Shown here: positions 1 to 7,907 of the stretch, piece after piece
Layout: each line of letters begins with the position of its first letter
How positions within the stretch are numbered: the stretch's first letter is position 1
NCBI RefSeq assembly: GCF_009903625.1
Contig: NZ_CP047569.1
Location: forward strand, 1 to 15,000
Reading direction: 5' to 3'
DNA length: 15,000 bases
Origin: Microbulbifer sp. ALW1
GTDB taxonomy: Bacteria; Pseudomonadota; Gammaproteobacteria; Pseudomonadales; Cellvibrionaceae
Translations under genes and position numbers: made by a program
Notes under the pieces: model-generated
Seen by the model: the letters and a program-made list of their open reading frames with translations, nothing else
What the model was told of the DNA's origin: nothing
Database searches by the model: none

Positions 1-799
1 CCACACCGCGCTCGTAACTCATCGCATGCAAGCGCCAGTCGCGGAAAAAAGCGGCTTCGACGTCCCAGGTGCCGGTAGTCATCCAGCTGGGGAACGTCAT
101 GTTCTGCAGCTCTGTTCGTCCAACCATCTCGAACATCGGCCCGGGCGGGCTGAAGGCCCACAACCGCCTGAAAGCGCCCCCCTCTGCAAACGCCGGTCAC
201 CCCAGGTACAGCGGCGTCGCGCCGCCCAGATTTGCGCGGTAAATCGCCGAAACTGTGGCAGCGAGCGGCGACAACTCGATTGCGGTCAATGCGTCGATCC
301 AGTTCCGCGGCCTGGTCTGCGATGGCATTCAGGTTATCGAGGATATTGATCAGGTCGCGGGGGCGTTGCTGCATTACGCCATCCTTGCCGAATCGTGTCA
401 TCGCCAGAATGCTGTTCAACAAGCCCCCGCGTCCCGGTGATCCGGTGCCAACACCACATAACCGTGGCTCACCCAGTGACGCAGGATGCGATCGTAGGCC
501 CGTCGATTGGAAAAATTGCCGTGGGAAAACAGGACCAGCGGATAGACACCCTCCGTATCGGGGTAAAACGCCGTCAACGTCAGCGGCCCATCACGGGTCG
601 TGAGGTGGATTGCGGGTATGACTTTGATGGGATTGGGACCGGGATCGAGCCCATAAATTGCCGACAGTTGCGTGTCTGCCGGCAACGGCTTCGCCTCCGC
701 CAACACTACTGGAGCGGGTTTGAATACCAGGGAGTAAAGGCCCCATCCGCCGGCGAGCAGGGCAACGACAACCAGTACGAGCCGCTTGAGGAATTTCAT
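1..799 (-). pseudogene. Alpha/beta hydrolase (PAF-acetylhydrolase-like), frameshifted, 3' end outside window
   Basis: Predicted membrane-anchored alpha/beta hydrolase of the platelet-activating-factor acetylhydrolase/dienelactone hydrolase type; substrate unknown. It starts at ATG 799 with one hydrophobic N-terminal helix (MKFLKRLVLVVVALLAGG), followed by the strand-turn motifs LVLFSHGN and VLAPDHRDAG. The frame then breaks at the C5 run at 424-428. The next frame continues the fold (ILAMTRFGKDG, then a nucleophile-elbow-like CHSFG near 250-262). At least two further shifts, near 235-250 and 150-175, are needed to reach the segment MFEMVGRTELQNMTFPSW and then RDWRLHAMSYERG, which runs off the left edge. 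The elbow reads CHSFG where GHSFG is usual, which may be another error. Its start codon overlaps the stop of the upstream hydrolase as ATGA, so the two are probably co-translated. The family assignment is good; whether the gene is truly broken or mis-sequenced is open, and I favour sequence error. Confidence 0.65.
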
Positions 800-1747
800 T
801 CGCCGGCCTCCTCATTAACAAATGCGAGTAAATCCTCCATTGCGCTATCCACACCCTCGACCGGCAACAGGTGCCCGGCACCCGGGTAGACTCGCAGCGC
901 CACCGGGCTGCCGCCGTGCGCAATCAGCGCCCTGAAACGCTCGGCCTGGGCTACCGGTAACTGGGGATTTTTTTCTCCCCACATGACCAGTGTCGCACCT
1001 GGATCCGGGGCAATACGGTGAGGGTTTCAGGAGACTTAAAGTCCTGCATGCGCCCGATAATTCCGCGTCGAATATCGCGGTTACGGAAGTTGTGGATAAA
1101 TTCGGATTTGAATGTGTCACTGGCCCGGTTATCCGCTGTCAGCCATCCACAAATTGGTTCAGGGACCAGTCCGGCAAGTATCGCAGTACCCAGTAGGCGC
1201 CGTCCGGCAGTCCACCACTGTCCGTTTATCGTGCCCTTCCAGCCCCCCGGAATTAACCAGCACCAGTTTCTCAACGCGCTCGGGATGCTCGGCAGCAAAA
1301 TTGAACAGGGTTGCGCCCCCTGGAGGCACCGACGAGAATGGCGCGGTCAATGCCTTGCCGATCCATGAAGTCCCGCAATGTATTCATGGTGCTCTGCAAG
1401 GAATAGTCACCACTTTCCGCCAGTGACGACAGGCCGTGGCCGGGCACATCGAAGCGGTAAACCGGGCGGCTGCGGGCCAGCTCTGGGGCCCATGCATCCC
1501 ACATGCCCATATGAAAAAACATGGCGTGCAGCAGTATCACGGGGGTTGTGTCGTCGTGGTTCAGACCATCGGCGCGGTAGGCAATCTCGGCGTGCCCTGT
1601 TTTCAAGAAAGAGACGTCTCGAGTAGCCTCGCTATTGCGCAGTGGCTGGTCCCGGTAGGCAAAACCGCCGTAAATAATAAACAACAGTAACAATACCAGC
1701 AGCGTCCCCAGAAAACGCAGCGACCACCTCCAGATCAATGCCAACAT
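796..1747 (-). pseudogene. Alpha/beta-fold hydrolase with N-terminal membrane anchor, frameshifted
   Basis: Alpha/beta hydrolase, probably an inner-membrane-anchored esterase/lipase-like enzyme of unknown substrate. I chose ATG 1747 because AGGA lies about seven bases upstream and the N-terminus (MLALIWRWSLRFLGTLLVLL) is a single hydrophobic helix; an upstream in-frame start at 1849 lacks support. Visible motifs are the oxyanion region PVILLHAMFFHMGMWD, the FDVPGHG loop, the nucleophile elbow GASRGG (catalytic Ser), EHPERVEKLVLVNSGG, and near the C-terminus MWGEKNPQLP and YPGAGHLLPVEG (catalytic His). The usual catalytic-acid position of the WGxxD motif reads Asn. Three frame changes are needed: at the C5 run 1316-1320 inside the elbow, at the C6 run 1243-1248, and near 1000-1010. 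The stop at 798-796 overlaps the next hydrolase start (ATGA). Confident for family, unsure of functionality. Confidence 0.7.
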
Positions 1748-1954
1748 AACTATCCTGCCAGTGATTTTTAGCCCACGCCAACCGATAAAGATGTCGCGTT
1801 TCGGCAGCGGGTCACAGGGCCGGATAATCCTAAAAATGGCATTTATCAATTTTCAGCCGAAAAACCGGCAACCGCGGGTAGCTCCCGCGCAAGCAAACGA
1901 TCAATACCCAACCGGGCTCCAGCATCCGTTACCTGGCCACCGCCGGTGTCGGGT
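1748..1954. other. Noncoding gap between MBL-fold gene and hydrolase pair
   Basis: This 207-bp stretch separates the stop of the MBL-fold lipoprotein gene from the chosen start of the hydrolase. Reading frames in it show no recognisable protein. A short GCCG/CGGC inverted repeat around 1856-1870 has an A/T loop but no proper T tract, so I do not call a terminator. The only functional element I can support is the AGGA ribosome-binding site just upstream of ATG 1747 on the minus strand. Confidence 0.4.
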
Positions 1955-3048
1955 TTAACGAAGTGCGCCCTCTTCTGCAGACTGCGCAGCGGCTTCAACG
2001 AGGGCCGCCTCCTCCATATCCTGCCACCAGTATTCGGCAAGTTGCGGGTGTTTAATGGCCACCGCGGCACCGATAACCGGAGTGATCAATCGTACATTGC
2101 GCTCCCACGCTGCCGCCGCGGCTCGCTCCAGGGGCTCAAACCAGTCGTGCAACGCCAGGTCAAACGTGCTGTTGTGAATCGGCACCATGGCGCGCCCCTG
2201 CAGGTCGATATGCGCCTGCACACTCTGCTCGGGCAACATATGAATTTTGCTCCAGAGTGCGTTGTAGGCACCGGTTTCAATCAGGGTCAGATCAAAGGGC
2301 CCCAGGCGCTTGCCGATTTCACGAAAGCCATCGAAATATCCCGAGTCGCCACTGAAGAAAATCTTCCCTTCGCGCCCTCGATGGCCCAGCCCGCCCACAG
2401 GGTTTCGTCTCGATCCCCCAGCCCCGGCCGGAAAAAGCTGGGCTGGGGTGGCGGTAAATTTCAGGGAGCCGACGGCGTGCGACTGCCACCAGTCGAGCTC
2501 TACGATTTTGTCATCGGCAATACCCCAGCGACGCAGGTGTTCCCCACTTTCAGAGGTACCAGAAACCGCTCCACTTTTTCATCCAGCGCCAGGATGCTGC
2601 CCTTGTCCAGGTGGTCGTAGTGATCGTGACTGATGACCACCGCCGCGATGCGCGGCAGTGACGTCAACTCGAACGGCAATGGATGGAAACGCTTCGGTCC
2701 CATCCACTGAACCGGCGAGGCGCGCTCGCTGAATACGGGATCGGTCAGCACCGTCTCTCCATCGAGCCGGATCAGCACGCTGGAATGTCCCAATCGATAC
2801 ACCTTCGCTGCACTCACAGGTTCCGCCAGCTCTGCGGCCGGGATCTCACGCATGGGTATTGGCGCACTCGGTTTCGGCGCCGCCCGCTCGGCGCGAAAAT
2901 ACATTTTGGCGATCTCCCACATATTGCTCGCGCCGGCACTTCCTTCCATGCCGCTGTTGTAGAACTTCGGCTGTTCCACGGAACAGCCATTTAAAAGACC
3001 GATAGCCATCAGTAAAACCCCTGCAATTGCCAACCCGCGTATTTTCAT
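1955..3048 (-). pseudogene. Metallo-beta-lactamase-fold lipoprotein (RomA/NAPE-PLD-like), frameshifted
   Basis: Predicted zinc hydrolase of the metallo-beta-lactamase superfamily, close in style to the RomA / N-acyl-phosphatidylethanolamine phospholipase D-like group, exported as a lipoprotein. The start is ATG 3048 (a TTG six bases upstream is possible). The signal peptide ends in a lipobox LNGC with Cys22. The core starts with VYRLGHSSVLIRLDG and TVLTDPVFSERASP, then the metal motif VVISHDHYDHLD (HxHxDH). Later ligands are in FFSGDSGYF and PIHNSTFDLALHDW. Two single-base losses interrupt it, one at the C4 run 2542-2545 and one near 2371-2377; restoring one base at each joins all motifs into one protein of about 364 residues. 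It is divergent from the TetR gene, with operator-like palindromes between them, so TetR control is likely. Substrate unknown; RomA-like lipoproteins have been linked to envelope or drug phenotypes, but nothing here shows that. Confidence 0.75.
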
Positions 3049-3062
3049 AACCAAGCCAAAAG

Positions 3063-3083
3063 TAAACTATACAGTGTAGTGTA
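3063..3083. promoter_or_regulatory. Palindromic operator candidate 1 for the divergent TetR regulator
   Basis: A 21-bp near-palindrome centred on 3073 contains ACTATACAGTGTAGT, whose 7-bp arms match at six of seven positions; extended to 10-bp arms, eight of ten match. Length and symmetry fit a TetR-family dimer site. It lies 15 bp upstream of the MBL-fold gene start and shares its left arm, a 14-bp exact repeat (3056-3069), with the second site. Confidence 0.6.
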
Positions 3084-3100
3084 ATAGTGAATCTCCAAAA

Positions 3101-3118
3101 GTAAACTACCTAGTGTAA
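3101..3118. promoter_or_regulatory. Palindromic operator candidate 2 for the divergent TetR regulator
   Basis: GTAAACTACCTAGTGTAA is an imperfect palindrome of half-sites GTAAACTA and TAGTGTAA separated by 2 bp. The same half-sites occur in site 1 with a 7-bp gap. The left arm is part of an exact 14-bp direct repeat of 3056-3069 at 3095-3108, 39 bp apart. It lies about 40 bp upstream of the TetR start, suitable for autoregulation. Confidence 0.55.
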
Positions 3119-3155
3119 AATTCCCAGGTTCCCGTTGAGTGTAAGGTAGAGACCC

Positions 3156-3776
3156 GTGAGTCAGATGTCTGAAAAGAAGCCAACAAGAAGTGAGCTGAAG
3201 CGCCAGGCCATTTTACTGGCCGCCAAGTCAGCGTTTCAGGAGCGGGGCGTACACAACACCAGCATGGACGAACTGGCCGCCCTGGCGGAGGTCTCCAAGC
3301 GCACCGTGTACAACCATTTCGCCAGCAAGGAAGCGCTGATCATGGCATTGATGAGCGAACTCTGGCAGCAGGCGACACAGTGTGCCGGTGGCACCTATGA
3401 AGCGGGCACCGATCTGCAGTCGCAGCTCAGTAACCTGATCGAGTCGGAAATCGAGGTCATCTGCAGCCGCGAATATATCGAGCTGAACCGGGTGGCTTTC
3501 GACCATTTTTTTCATCAGCCGGAAGCATTGCGCGAGCAGATGGAAAAGTTCTCAGCTTACGAAACCGCCATCACTCGCTGGCTTAAGGCGGCCTTGGCCG
3601 ACGGGCGACTGCAACAGCTGGATATCGAAATCGGCAGCAAACAGATTCACAACCTGATCAAGGGCAGCTGTTTCTGGCCACAGTTAATGCAGGTCAATCC
3701 CCTGCTCAACCAACAGGAACGCCATGCGCTTGCGGAGCGCACGGCGGCCCTGTTCCTCAGCCACTATCGCGCGTGA
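3156..3776 (+). CDS. TetR/AcrR-family transcriptional regulator (AefR-like C-terminus)
   Basis: Intact 206-residue TetR-family repressor. The N-terminal helix-turn-helix is plain: residues 11-33 are the first helix, and TSMDELAALAEVSKRTVYNH (35-54) holds the recognition helix, followed by the FASKEALIMAL signature. The C-terminal ligand domain has the spacing of the AefR-like group; the ligand cannot be inferred. GTG 3156 was chosen because a purine-rich AAGGTAGAG sits at a normal distance upstream; ATG 3165 is the alternative but would be too far from that site. It is divergent from the MBL-fold lipoprotein and convergent with the cupredoxin gene (25 bp between stops). The two palindromes at 3063-3083 and 3101-3118 are probable operators for itself and the divergent gene. 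It is the only intact gene inside the frameshift-rich left part. Confidence 0.9.
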   Translation: MSQMSEKKPTRSELKRQAILLAAKSAFQERGVHNTSMDELAALAEVSKRTVYNHFASKEALIMALMSELWQQATQCAGGTYEAGTDLQSQLSNLIESEIEVICSREYIELNRVAFDHFFHQPEALREQMEKFSAYETAITRWLKAALADGRLQQLDIEIGSKQIHNLIKGSCFWPQLMQVNPLLNQQERHALAERTAALFLSHYRA

Positions 3777-3801
3777 CTGAAACTGCCCGAGCACAGAATC
3801 C

Positions 3802-4169
3802 TTATCCAACGATCAGGGTGCCGCGATACATCTGCATTTGGCAGTGGAAGGGATACTCACCGGCATCCGCCGCGGGAATGGTGACTTCGGTAATCTGATC
3901 CACCCCAGTTGTGCGCTCACCTCCAGATCGGGAAACAGTACCCACTCGGCACAGGGAGAAGCATCTTCCCGGCGAAAGTGCAGCACGGTTTCCTCGCCTG
4001 CAGAAACGCGAATTCGGTCGGGCTCGTAGACACCATCCTTGACCTGTATCTCCAGCTTTTCGTCGACACTGACAGACTGCTGTTTGTTTCCTTTTGCTGC
4101 CAGCCAGAACCACCAAACTGTCAGCGCAATGGCCGCCAGCCCCGACAGGTTAATCAATAAAGAGGTCAT
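3802..4169 (-). pseudogene. Membrane-anchored cupredoxin-domain protein of the copper operon, one frameshift
   Basis: Small periplasmic copper-binding-type protein of about 122 residues. The N-terminal transmembrane anchor (GLAAIALTVWWFWLAAKG) is followed by a cupredoxin-like beta domain: EIQVKDGVYEPDRIRVSAGE, HFRREDASPCAEWVLFPDLE, then after the frame break QITEVTIPAADAGEYPFHCQ and MQMYRGTLIVG. Cys of PCAEW and His/Cys/Met in the PFHCQMQM segment are candidate copper ligands. The break is at the C4 run 3903-3906; one additional base joins the halves, so this is probably a miscall. Its ATG overlaps the ATPase stop as TAATG, which implies translational coupling. Role inferred from context: receiving or buffering periplasmic Cu(I) exported by the ATPase. 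Confidence 0.75.
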
Positions 4170-6435
4170 TATTTTTTACCTCCATTGTCAGCGGAGGAAT
4201 TGTGGGAAGGATTGAAGAAGCGCAGACGGTTGGCATTGCTCACCACAGTAACCGACGAGAACGCCATAGCGGCACCGGCAATCACCGGGCTCAGTAACAT
4301 ACCGGTAATCGGGTAGAACACACCGGCGGCAATGGGAATGCCGAGGGTGTTGTAAATAAAAGCGCCGAACAGGTTCTGCTTGATGTTGCGCAGCGTTGCG
4401 CGGGATAACTCCACGGCATCGGCAACACCGTGCAGAGAGGAGCGCATCAGGGTGACATCCGCAGACTCGATGGCAACATCGGTTCCTGCACCGATCGCAA
4501 AGCCCACATCCGCACGCGCCAGTGCCGGCGCATCGTTGATGCCATCTCCGGCCATACCCACCTTGGCACCACCCTTTTGCAAATCGGCAACGATCTTTTC
4601 CTTGTCTTCCGGCAACAGATCCGCGTGCACGTGATCAATCCCCAGCTGCCGGGCGACCGCCTCTGCTGTCGCCTTGTTGTCACCGGTCAACATCTCGATG
4701 CGCAGGCCAAGCTTCTTCAGTCGCTGGACCGCTGCCTGGGCATCTTTGCGAATAGGATCCGCGACCGCGATAACCCCCGCCACGGCGCCATCGACCGCCG
4801 CGTACATGGCGGTGCGACCCTGCTCGCCAGCGATTCGGCCTGTTTGTGCCAGCGTCCGCTATCGATTCCTTCGCGCTGCATCAATTGCGGTTGCCAAGGA
4901 GAACTTTCTTTCCATCCACATCACCGGATACACCGTGAGCCGTGATGGCTTCAAACCCGGTTACCTCACTGAGCGATAAATTTTTCTCCTTCGCCGCACT
5001 GACAATGGCTTCCGCCAGGGGATGCTCAGATCGACTTTCCAGGCTCGCAAGTTGTTGAAGTAAGGTATCGGTATCGCTGTCGCTTTCAATATCGGTCAGT
5101 TTGGGCGCGCCCTCGGTCAGTGTTCCGGTTTTATCCACCACCAGGGTAATCCAGCCCCGTGGCCTGCTGCAGGGCCTTGCCGTTGCGCACCAGCACGCCA
5201 TTTTCCGCGCCCTTGCCACACCGACCATTACCGACATCGGTGTGGCCAACCCGAGCGCGCAGGGGCAGGCGATGATCAATACGGAAGTCAGTACCACCAG
5301 CATGTGCGCAACCTTTGGATCCGGGCCAAGGTTGTACCAGACCAGTGCGGCAACCACCGCAATGATCATGACACTGGGTACAAAGATGGCGGAGATGGTA
5401 TCGGCCAGTCGCGCGATGGGCACGCGCGAGCTCTGGGCGTTTTTTCACCATCTGGATGATCTGCGAAAGGCGGGTATCCGCCCCCACTTTGTTCCGCTTT
5501 AAACAGCAGACTGCCATTTTTATTCAGGGTGCCGGCGGTAAGTGCATCGCCGCTCGCTTTCTTGACCGGCAAGGGTTCACCGGTGAGCATGGATTCATCC
5601 ACCAGGCTTTCCCCCTCGACAACGCTGCCGTCCACCGGAATCTTCTCTCCCGGACGCACCCGTAATGTGTCTCCCACCTGAACCTGCTCGATGGGAATGT
5701 CGACCTCATCCCCATCGCGGACCACCCGCGCGTTGGCATCCTGCAATTGCAGCAGTTTCTCCACAGCCGCGCTTGTGCGGCCGCGAGCGCGTACTTCCAG
5801 CGCCTGGCCCAGGTTGATCAGGCCGATGATCATGGCACTGGCTTCGAAATACACATGCCGTGCAGATTCCGGTAAAAGCTGAGGTACCAGCACCACCAGC
5901 ATGGAAAACAGCCACGCGGTACCGGTGCCCAGGGCAACCAGCGTGTCCATGGTGGCGCTGTGGTGCCGGAATGCTCGCCAGGCCCCGGTAAAGAAATGCC
6001 CGCCACAGAAAATCAGCACCGCCAGGGTCAGCAAACCAACACTGCCCCAGGCCATCTGCTGGAAGGTGTTGTGCACACCCATTTCACCGGTCAGCAGTCC
6101 CCAGGCCATCAGCGGTATGCCCAGCCCCAGCGCAATACCCGCGCGCCACAGCAGTTGCCGGTAATGGTTCTGCTCATCCTCGCGCTGTTGCTCGCGCAAT
6201 TCGCGCGCACTTGCCCGCACCTCTTCCGCCCGTAACCGGCGGATTCCACTGCAGCGATGCAATCCTGAGCCGCCGCGCTGCCCTGGACCACCAGGGTTTT
6301 ATCCCCCAGATTCACGCGCGCGTCATCCACCCCGGGCACATCGCCCAGGGCAGACTCGATTTTTTTCACACAGCCCGCACAACTCACGCCCTTGAGGCGG
6401 AAGGTTTGCGGGGAGGCCGGTGACTTGTCACTCAT
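4169..6435 (-). pseudogene. copA: Copper-translocating P1B-type ATPase, multiply frameshifted in this sequence
   Basis: Cu(I)-exporting P-type ATPase of the inner membrane, about 755 residues if frames are joined. It starts at ATG 6435, with GGAG six bases upstream. Order of motifs: one N-terminal heavy-metal-associated domain with GVSCAGCVKKIE; membrane helices; actuator motif MLTGEPLPV; the CPC copper channel IIACPCALGLATP; the phosphorylation site DKTGTLTEG; the nucleotide-binding SEHPLAEAI; TGDN; and [16 protein letters not shown]; then the two C-terminal helices. The single HMA domain plus CPC motif identify the Cu(I)/Ag(I) class. Frame changes are needed near 6230-6240, 5490-5500, 5440-5445 (T6), 5211-5220, 5148-5150, 4888-4890 and 4825. 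Most are single-base, and every catalytic motif is intact, which argues for sequence errors rather than decay. A MerR-type promoter precedes it, and the cupredoxin gene follows with a TAATG overlap. Confidence 0.85.
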
Positions 6436-6466
6436 GTTGTTCTCCATCAACGGGATACGTGACGCG

Positions 6467-6497
6467 ATACTAAAAGGTTCCAGTGAGGGCAAGGCAA
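6467..6497 (-). promoter_or_regulatory. MerR-family (CueR/HmrR-type) promoter candidate of copA
   Basis: On the minus strand, a -35-like TTGCCT (6497-6492) and a -10-like TAGTAT (6472-6467) are separated by exactly 19 bp, the long spacer typical of promoters activated by MerR-family metal sensors. The spacer holds CACTGGAACCTTTTAG, resembling the right arm of known CueR/HmrR operators, although the dyad with CCTTGCC is imperfect. Predicted transcription would start roughly 25 bases before ATG 6435, leaving room for the GGAG site. The matching regulator gene is not in the window. Confidence 0.5.
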
Positions 6498-6582
6498 ATA
6501 AACTGTACGCGTGTTTTATCGCTGGTGTGCGGTCACACACAGCATAGTGGATAGGCCCGGTTTACAGCGGGGGATTGGCCGA

Positions 6583-6624
6583 GGCTATAGCCCCAATAAG
6601 AAAGCATTTACTTTTCTTATTGGG
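6583..6624. repeat. Abutting palindromes upstream of the MFS gene (operator or mRNA hairpin)
   Basis: A perfect 10-bp palindrome GGCTATAGCC (6583-6592) touches a perfect 12-bp inverted repeat: CCCAATAAGAAA (6592-6603) and TTTCTTATTGGG (6613-6624) around a 9-base loop. No T tract follows on either strand, so a terminator is unlikely. Its place, about 50 bp before the MFS start, suits an operator for the downstream regulator or an mRNA structure. The right arm leads into GGGAGG and a mini-ORF Met-Leu-Leu-stop at 6630-6641. Confidence 0.6.
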
Positions 6625-6671
6625 AGGTCATGCTACTTTAATAAAAAAACACATTGCTTATCTTAATTCCT

Positions 6672-7907
6672 ATGCCAATTTCCAATGCAAAAACGACACT
6701 GCTGGCAGTGATGTTGGTGACCCTGGTTGGCACCGGCGGCATTGCACTTCCTTACCCAGTGCTCGCGCCGCTGTTTCTTGACGGCCCGGCGAATGACCTT
6801 ACCCACTTTATGAATATGCCGCCCAAGCTGTTGCTGGGCATAGTACTTGCTCTATTTCCCCTTGGTTTACTAATTGGCAGCAGTATCGTTGGCGCCGTGT
6901 CCGATCAGCTGGGTCGGCGGCGCACGCTGGTCTTCACCCTGTTACTGGCGGCCGCGGGATACGCGCTGTCGGCGCTCGCGCTGAGCGCCCAGAATTTCCT
7001 GCTGTTCGCCGCGGCGCGCTTTTTGACCGGGCTTTGCGAGGGCAATATCGCCATCGCCCGGGCAATGGCGGCAGATCTACATCCGACCATCGACCGCACC
7101 CGCGCGCTGTCACTGGCCATGGCCTGTTCCTATGCCGGTTGGTTGCTGGGACCTCTCAGCGGTGGATACCTCGGCGTGCACGGCCCCGAAACCGTGTTCT
7201 GGGGCGGTGCTGTGGCGGTGATCGCGTGCGCGGCACTGGCGCAAATACTGATGCCCGCAGATACTCAGCGTAAATCCAAAGGCCTTGCGCTGATGACGCT
7301 GGTGCGCTCGCAGAATTCGCTGGCGCTCTGGCGTGAACCCGCAATCCGTGCCATGGCGCTGTTCAACCTGTTGTTCTGTCTCGGCGTCAATGCGTTCTAT
7401 GAGTTTTATCCCTTTTGGCTGGTGGAAAAATTCGGCTACCAATCCCACCAGATCGCATGGAATACCGTTATCGTCACAGGTGTAATGATTGCAACCAGTG
7501 CACTGGCGATTCCTACTCTGAAAACACGTTTCGGCGCGGAGCTTGTGGTTTTCAAAGGCGCCGTAGGCCTGGGGGTCTTGTTGCTGTTACTACCTTGGGC
7601 AAATGCCCAGGGCGCATTCGCCCTGTTTGCCCTGATTGGCGTCGGGATATCCACGGTGAATGGTGTGTTTCCGGCCATCATGTCCGAACGTTTCGAACAG
7701 TATGGCCAGGGGCGGGTGATGGGACTGCTGACGGCCAACTTCTGCCTTACCAGCACTGCTATTGCGTTGATGGGTAGCGGCCTGGCATTGCTGGGAAGCC
7801 AGTGGACGCTGGTGCTCGGCGGCCTGCTGTGCCTCGCGAGCGCGGCCTGGTTTGCAATACTACACCGCGCATCCGATGATTGGCCCGCAAAGGCAGATGC
7901 ACAATGA
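6672..7907 (+). CDS. MFS transporter
   Basis: Inner-membrane major-facilitator transporter of about 411 residues with roughly twelve hydrophobic segments. The MFS motif A is visible in the loop after TM2 (GAVSDQLGRRRTL), and FAAARFLTGLCEGNIAIARA continues the N-terminal half; the second half begins after a loop around PADTQRKSKG. The topology resembles drug/H+ antiporters, but the substrate cannot be inferred. I prefer ATG 6672 (MPISNAK) over an in-frame TTG at 6654; neither has a good ribosome-binding site, which is unusual. The stop overlaps the next gene as ATGA. The coupling to a cysteine-rich regulator suggests that transport responds to a metal, redox or Fe-S signal (inference). Upstream palindromes at 6583-6624 may control the unit. 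Confidence 0.85.
   Translation: MPISNAKTTLLAVMLVTLVGTGGIALPYPVLAPLFLDGPANDLTHFMNMPPKLLLGIVLALFPLGLLIGSSIVGAVSDQLGRRRTLVFTLLLAAAGYALSALALSAQNFLLFAAARFLTGLCEGNIAIARAMAADLHPTIDRTRALSLAMACSYAGWLLGPLSGGYLGVHGPETVFWGGAVAVIACAALAQILMPADTQRKSKGLALMTLVRSQNSLALWREPAIRAMALFNLLFCLGVNAFYEFYPFWLVEKFGYQSHQIAWNTVIVTGVMIATSALAIPTLKTRFGAELVVFKGAVGLGVLLLLLPWANAQGAFALFALIGVGISTVNGVFPAIMSERFEQYGQGRVMGLLTANFCLTSTAIALMGSGLALLGSQWTLVLGGLLCLASAAWFAILHRASDDWPAKADAQ

Noticed and set aside
1946..2620. A 224-codon plus-strand frame opposite the MBL-fold gene.
   Set aside because: The minus strand carries clear HxHxDH and other family motifs; the plus frame is Pro/Arg/Ser-rich with no domain pattern.
4380..4945. Plus-strand frames opposite copA.
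   Set aside because: They are antisense to conserved ATPase motifs and have no recognisable domain.
6592..6624. The strong inverted repeat before the MFS gene as an intrinsic terminator.
   Set aside because: No T tract follows on either strand, and the flanking transcription units diverge from this region, so nothing needs terminating.
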